The notes beneath the pieces were generated by a model. The model saw nothing but the letters and a program-made list of their open reading frames with translations. It was not told the origin of the DNA and did no database searches. The translations under genes were made by a program, and so were the position numbers. DNA of 52,786 bases from Spartobacteria bacterium UBA5019 (GTDB taxonomy: Bacteria; Verrucomicrobiota; Verrucomicrobiia; Chthoniobacterales; Terrimicrobiaceae). Where the stretch lies: positions 10,169-62,954 of the forward strand of contig DGXZ01000086.1 in the NCBI GenBank assembly GCA_002396485.1. Direction: 5' to 3'. This document shows, in pieces, positions 49,929-52,786 of this stretch; position 1 is the stretch's first letter; each line of letters begins with the position of its first letter.

Positions 49929-52286
49929 TCACATTTTCGGTCTGTAAATCAGCAGACGCAGACCGTTCAGACAAACCAACACCGTGCTCCCTTCGTGACC
50001 CACCACGCCCATCGGCAGCGGCAGGTTGATTCCAAAAGCAGCAATTAAAAGCACAACGATCACCGAGCCTGCAAAAGTGAGATTCTGCCAGAGCACGCGT
50101 TTGGCATGGCGCGCGGTCGCAAGCAGGATTGGAATGTTTTCCAGTTTGTCACCCATGAGCACGACATCCGCTGTCTCCATCGCGATATCCGTTCCAGCAG
50201 CTCCCATGGCGACGCCGATATCAGATGTGGCGAGCGCGGGCGCGTCGTTCACACCATCACCCACCATCATGACACGTCCCTCTTTTTTCAGTTCGCGAAT
50301 CGCGGCGACTTTGCCCTCGGGAAGCAACTCGGCGAGGACTTCATCCACCCCTGCCTCCTCGGCGATGGCCGCCGCCACAGCCTTCTGATCACCCGTGAGC
50401 ATCACCACTTTTTTCACTCCCAGGGCATGCAGGCTGCCGACAATTTTCAGCGCCTCGGGCCGAAGTGTGTCGGCAAGAGCCAGAACGGCAAGGGCCCTCA
50501 CAGAGTCTCCATCGCGAACCCCGGTCCATACACAGGTTTTTCCCTTCGCAGCCAGAGATGCCGCATGCGCGGCTATAACATCCATTCCAACCGCACCGAG
50601 TTCCTCAAAGAGACGCTCACTGCCGACAACCAGGCGACGACCATCGATTGATGCCTCCGCGCCCTTTCCAGCAGTCGCTTGAAAGTCTTTTGCCTCCGGA
50701 AGCTTGATGCCACGGGCTTGAGCGGTTTTCACGATCGCACGGGCCAGCGGATGTTCTGACTTATCCTCCAGAGCGGCCGTCTGGGAGAGCAACTCTTCCA
50801 GGCCGGCAGGCAATGTGGCGTCCAATTTGTGCGCTCCACTGGCATCGACCATCTCGGTCACCACAGGCTTCCCGGCCGTAAGCGTGCCGGTTTTATCGAA
50901 GGCCACGATGTCGATCTGTGCGGTCCGCTCGAGGTGCGAACCGCCCTTGATCAAGATGCCGCGGCGCGCCGCGCCTCCGATCGCCGAGAGCACTGTCGCT
51001 GGAGTGCTGATGACCAGCGCGCATGGTGAGGCCACGACCATCACTGTCATGGCCCGATAAAAGGCATCCGAGAATTTTTCTCCCATGAAAAAGAACGGAA
51101 CCACAAACACGAGCGCTGTGAAGGCGATCACACCGGTCGCGTAGTATTGCTCCGCCTGCTCGAGAAACCTCTGCGTGCCGGACTTCTCGGCCTGCGCCTC
51201 CTCGACGAGCTTGACCATGCGAGAGAGCGTGGAATCCTCCGCGCGCTTGCTGACGGAAAATTCCAGCCCGCCGCTTTGGTTGAGCGTGCCCGCAAACACC
51301 GGGTTGCCGACTGCTTTGGTGACCGGCATCGACTCGCCGGTGAGGCTGGATTCATCGACATGGCTGGCGCCCTCTACCACGGTTCCATCCACAGGCACAT
51401 GTTCGCCGGGCCTCAGCACCACAACATCGCCAACATTCAGCTCCTCGACACGCACAAGCTGTGTCGTGCCATCACGCTTCACCAGCGCCTTGTCAGGCCG
51501 CAGCTTCAGCAGCGAGTGGATCGCCCGCTGCGTGCGCTCCAGCGCGTAGCTTTGCAAGACATTGGAAAAAGCGAAAAGAAACAACAACAGCGCGCCCTCG
51601 AAGGGCTGCCCGACGATCCCGGCACCGATCGCCGCCAGCACCATAAGAACATCCACATCGAGCACCCCGCCGCGCAGGGATGCGATCGCCGAGCGCACAC
51701 CCTGTTGACCACAGAAGATATAGGCTCCTGCATAAAGCGACAGTGTGGCCGCCGCTCCGCTACCCAAGGATTTCTCGCAAATAAAGGAAGCGATCAAAAA
51801 AACAAAACCCAGCGCGGCGGAAATCTCCTCATTCAAGGATCCCGACCTGACTCGACTCCACAGACTCTGCTCCGCTTCGGCCGATGGCTCATAGGGTCGC
51901 ACATCCGCGCCCAATCCGCGCAACGCAGTCATGACGCTGTGCTCGTCCGCGAGCTTTTCATCAAATGTCAGGCACAGAATCTTTCCAATGTAAGTCGCCG
52001 TCGCTTTCCGGACCCCGGGAATTTTTTTTGCCCTGTCCTCCAAACGAATCGCGCACGCCTCGCAGGCACTGCCATCCAAGCGCATCGTGCGCTTTTGAAG
52101 CGACACATCCGGCACATGGCTGCCCGCGATTTGCCGCAAATCCTCCTCACTCAGCGCTGCGGGATCGTATTCGATCTCAAAAGCCGACTTGCCCGGAACC
52201 GGCTGAACGCTCACCACGCCGTCGTGATCAGCGATCGAACGCGTCATTTCTTTCAGCGACTTCTGCGTATCAGGCTCCAAGCTCAT
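49929..52286 (-). CDS. P1B-type heavy-metal-transporting ATPase (P1B-4-like)
   Basis: 785 residues. An N-terminal pair of HMA-like domains: the second retains GSACEACAIRLE, the first has no Cys pair. Membrane helices and P-type elements follow: DKTGT (Asp464), SEHPLARAI (the His-Pro signature) and GDGVNDAPAL. The TM metal motif is SPC (420-422, not CPC), and a C-terminal helix has HEGST (764-768). SPC plus HEG(S/G)(T/N) defines the P1B-4 subgroup, which moves Co2+, Zn2+ or other divalent ions. Divergent from ssrA. Confidence 0.88.
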   Translation of the reverse strand: MSLEPDTQKSLKEMTRSIADHDGVVSVQPVPGKSAFEIEYDPAALSEEDLRQIAGSHVPDVSLQKRTMRLDGSACEACAIRLEDRAKKIPGVRKATATYIGKILCLTFDEKLADEHSVMTALRGLGADVRPYEPSAEAEQSLWSRVRSGSLNEEISAALGFVFLIASFICEKSLGSGAAATLSLYAGAYIFCGQQGVRSAIASLRGGVLDVDVLMVLAAIGAGIVGQPFEGALLLFLFAFSNVLQSYALERTQRAIHSLLKLRPDKALVKRDGTTQLVRVEELNVGDVVVLRPGEHVPVDGTVVEGASHVDESSLTGESMPVTKAVGNPVFAGTLNQSGGLEFSVSKRAEDSTLSRMVKLVEEAQAEKSGTQRFLEQAEQYYATGVIAFTALVFVVPFFFMGEKFSDAFYRAMTVMVVASPCALVISTPATVLSAIGGAARRGILIKGGSHLERTAQIDIVAFDKTGTLTAGKPVVTEMVDASGAHKLDATLPAGLEELLSQTAALEDKSEHPLARAIVKTAQARGIKLPEAKDFQATAGKGAEASIDGRRLVVGSERLFEELGAVGMDVIAAHAASLAAKGKTCVWTGVRDGDSVRALAVLALADTLRPEALKIVGSLHALGVKKVVMLTGDQKAVAAAIAEEAGVDEVLAELLPEGKVAAIRELKKEGRVMMVGDGVNDAPALATSDIGVAMGAAGTDIAMETADVVLMGDKLENIPILLATARHAKRVLWQNLTFAGSVIVVLLIAAFGINLPLPMGVVGHEGSTVLVCLNGLRLLIYRPKM

Positions 52287-52361
52287 GAGGCGACGAACCT
52301 ACCCGCCGCCACCGCAAAGCGCACAGAAAAAAAAGCCCGACACATTTAGCAAATGCCCCGC

Positions 52362-52390
52362 TTGCATTTTTAAAGACCACGCGTATTTTG
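52362..52390 (+). promoter_or_regulatory. Sigma-70 promoter of ssrA
   Basis: TTGCAT (52362-52367), 17-base spacer, TATTTT (52385-52390); the expected start (~52397-52400) is a few bases ahead of the mature 5' end at 52404, consistent with RNase P trimming. Confidence 0.62.
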
Positions 52391-52403
52391 AAAGTCCCAT
52401 CAG

Positions 52404-52755
52404 GGGGCGTAAAGGTTTCGACTTTGAGTGTGAAGCCCGGCCCGCATGTCGAGGATGATTCGTTGGCCTCGTAAAAAATCGGATCAAACAAATAAATGCA
52501 GATTACGAAGATCTCGCTCTCGCGGCCTAATTGAGCCACGACGCATTCCGGCTGACGCCTGCTGGTCCGGAATGCGACGACAGCAGGCTGGCCTGGGATG
52601 GAGCGACCGCTACCCCGGGTGAATCGATTTCGTGGACGCTCTGGAGAGGGAAGCGTGACGGTTCGCCCGCCCCCTCCGAGATTAAAGACCGTCTAAACAT
52701 GTAGAAGGTTGTGTAGATCATTTTAAGGACACGGGTTCGACTCCCGTCGCCTCCA
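52404..52755 (+). ncRNA. ssrA: tmRNA (one-piece)
   Basis: The 5' end GGGGGCG (52404-52410) pairs with CGCCTCC (52748-52754) to make a 7-bp acceptor stem, discriminator A at 52755. The CCA is not encoded. A T arm (ACGGG TTCGACT CCCGT) precedes it, and the start continues TAAAGGTTTCGACTTTG as in other tmRNAs. The mRNA-like part ends at TAA 52528-52530; reading back gives the tag ADYEDLALAA with a likely resume codon GCA at 52498-52500. The 225-base region from tag stop to the T arm accommodates pseudoknots. It rescues stalled ribosomes. Confidence 0.93.
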
Positions 52756-52756
52756 G

Positions 52757-52786
52757 CCTTCGCTCGCAGCGCAGCAAGAGCGAAGG
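52757..52786 (+). terminator. Hairpin after ssrA
   Basis: CCTTCGCTC (52757-52765) pairs perfectly with GAGCGAAGG (52778-52786), giving a 9-bp stem with a 12-base loop starting one base after the mature tmRNA. The window ends at the hairpin, so the T-run expected for a Rho-independent terminator cannot be seen. Confidence 0.6.

Noticed and set aside
1..52786. CRISPR arrays, insertion sequences, transposases, tRNA genes or att sites
   Set aside because: None seen on reading; repeats in the window are short and isolated, and no transposase-like protein appears.

Overview
The window looks like a chromosomal segment of a Gram-negative bacterium, most likely in the Verrucomicrobiota/PVC group. This is inferred from moderately high GC, tight operons with ATGA/GTGA overlaps, a DUF4159 protein, an LpxH-like enzyme and the mix of families; I could not run a similarity search. 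It closes with a one-piece tmRNA gene (ssrA) whose reading frame gives the tag ADYEDLALAA.

Region 1 (1-13432) is a surface-polysaccharide cluster: the end of an SGNH hydrolase, a methyltransferase, glycosyltransferases of the GT2 and GT4/GT-B types, a methyltransferase-GT2 fusion, a 12-TM membrane protein and a hexapeptide-repeat acetyltransferase. Almost all are on the + strand and coupled by overlaps; one glycosyltransferase-like gene is inverted. Region 2 (13433-15600) is a small accessory island. It holds a nucleotidyltransferase with an overlapping 58-codon partner (toxin-antitoxin-like), a GNAT acetyltransferase and a decayed DUF4143-family ATPase with four in-frame nonsense codons. Region 3 (15595-18868) has small coiled-coil membrane proteins, an SDR epimerase, a membrane-anchored protein of unknown function and a nitroreductase.

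Region 4 (18949-38757) is the centrepiece: nineteen co-directional genes for acquiring and assimilating organic nitrogen. The first block holds a NikR-like regulator that has lost the nickel ligands, carboxyguanidine deiminase subunits (CgdA/CgdB, the former 'urea amidolyase-associated proteins'), a 1170-residue biotin-dependent urea/guanidine carboxylase and an allophanate hydrolase. Together these would convert guanidine to ammonia and CO2. The second block starts at a very good sigma-54 promoter. It encodes an ABC transporter, a creatininase-family hydrolase, two type III glutamine synthetase-like enzymes, a sensor-LuxR regulator, and a second permease/binding-protein pair without its own ATPase. 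It then continues into a Rieske oxygenase, an FGE-like protein, a TIM-barrel protein and a GFA-family protein. I propose that this tail performs oxidative N-dealkylation of a substituted guanidine, urea or amine, delivering guanidine/urea to the first block and formaldehyde to the GFA protein.

Region 5 (38758-52286) is mostly housekeeping: fumarase C, a small gene plus a broken partner, a Cas4-like nuclease/DinG-type helicase fusion, an LpxH-like phosphatase, a hybrid histidine kinase, a two-TM protein, a cardiolipin synthase, a DUF4159 protein and a P1B-4-type metal ATPase. Region 6 is ssrA with a clear promoter and a downstream hairpin at the window edge.
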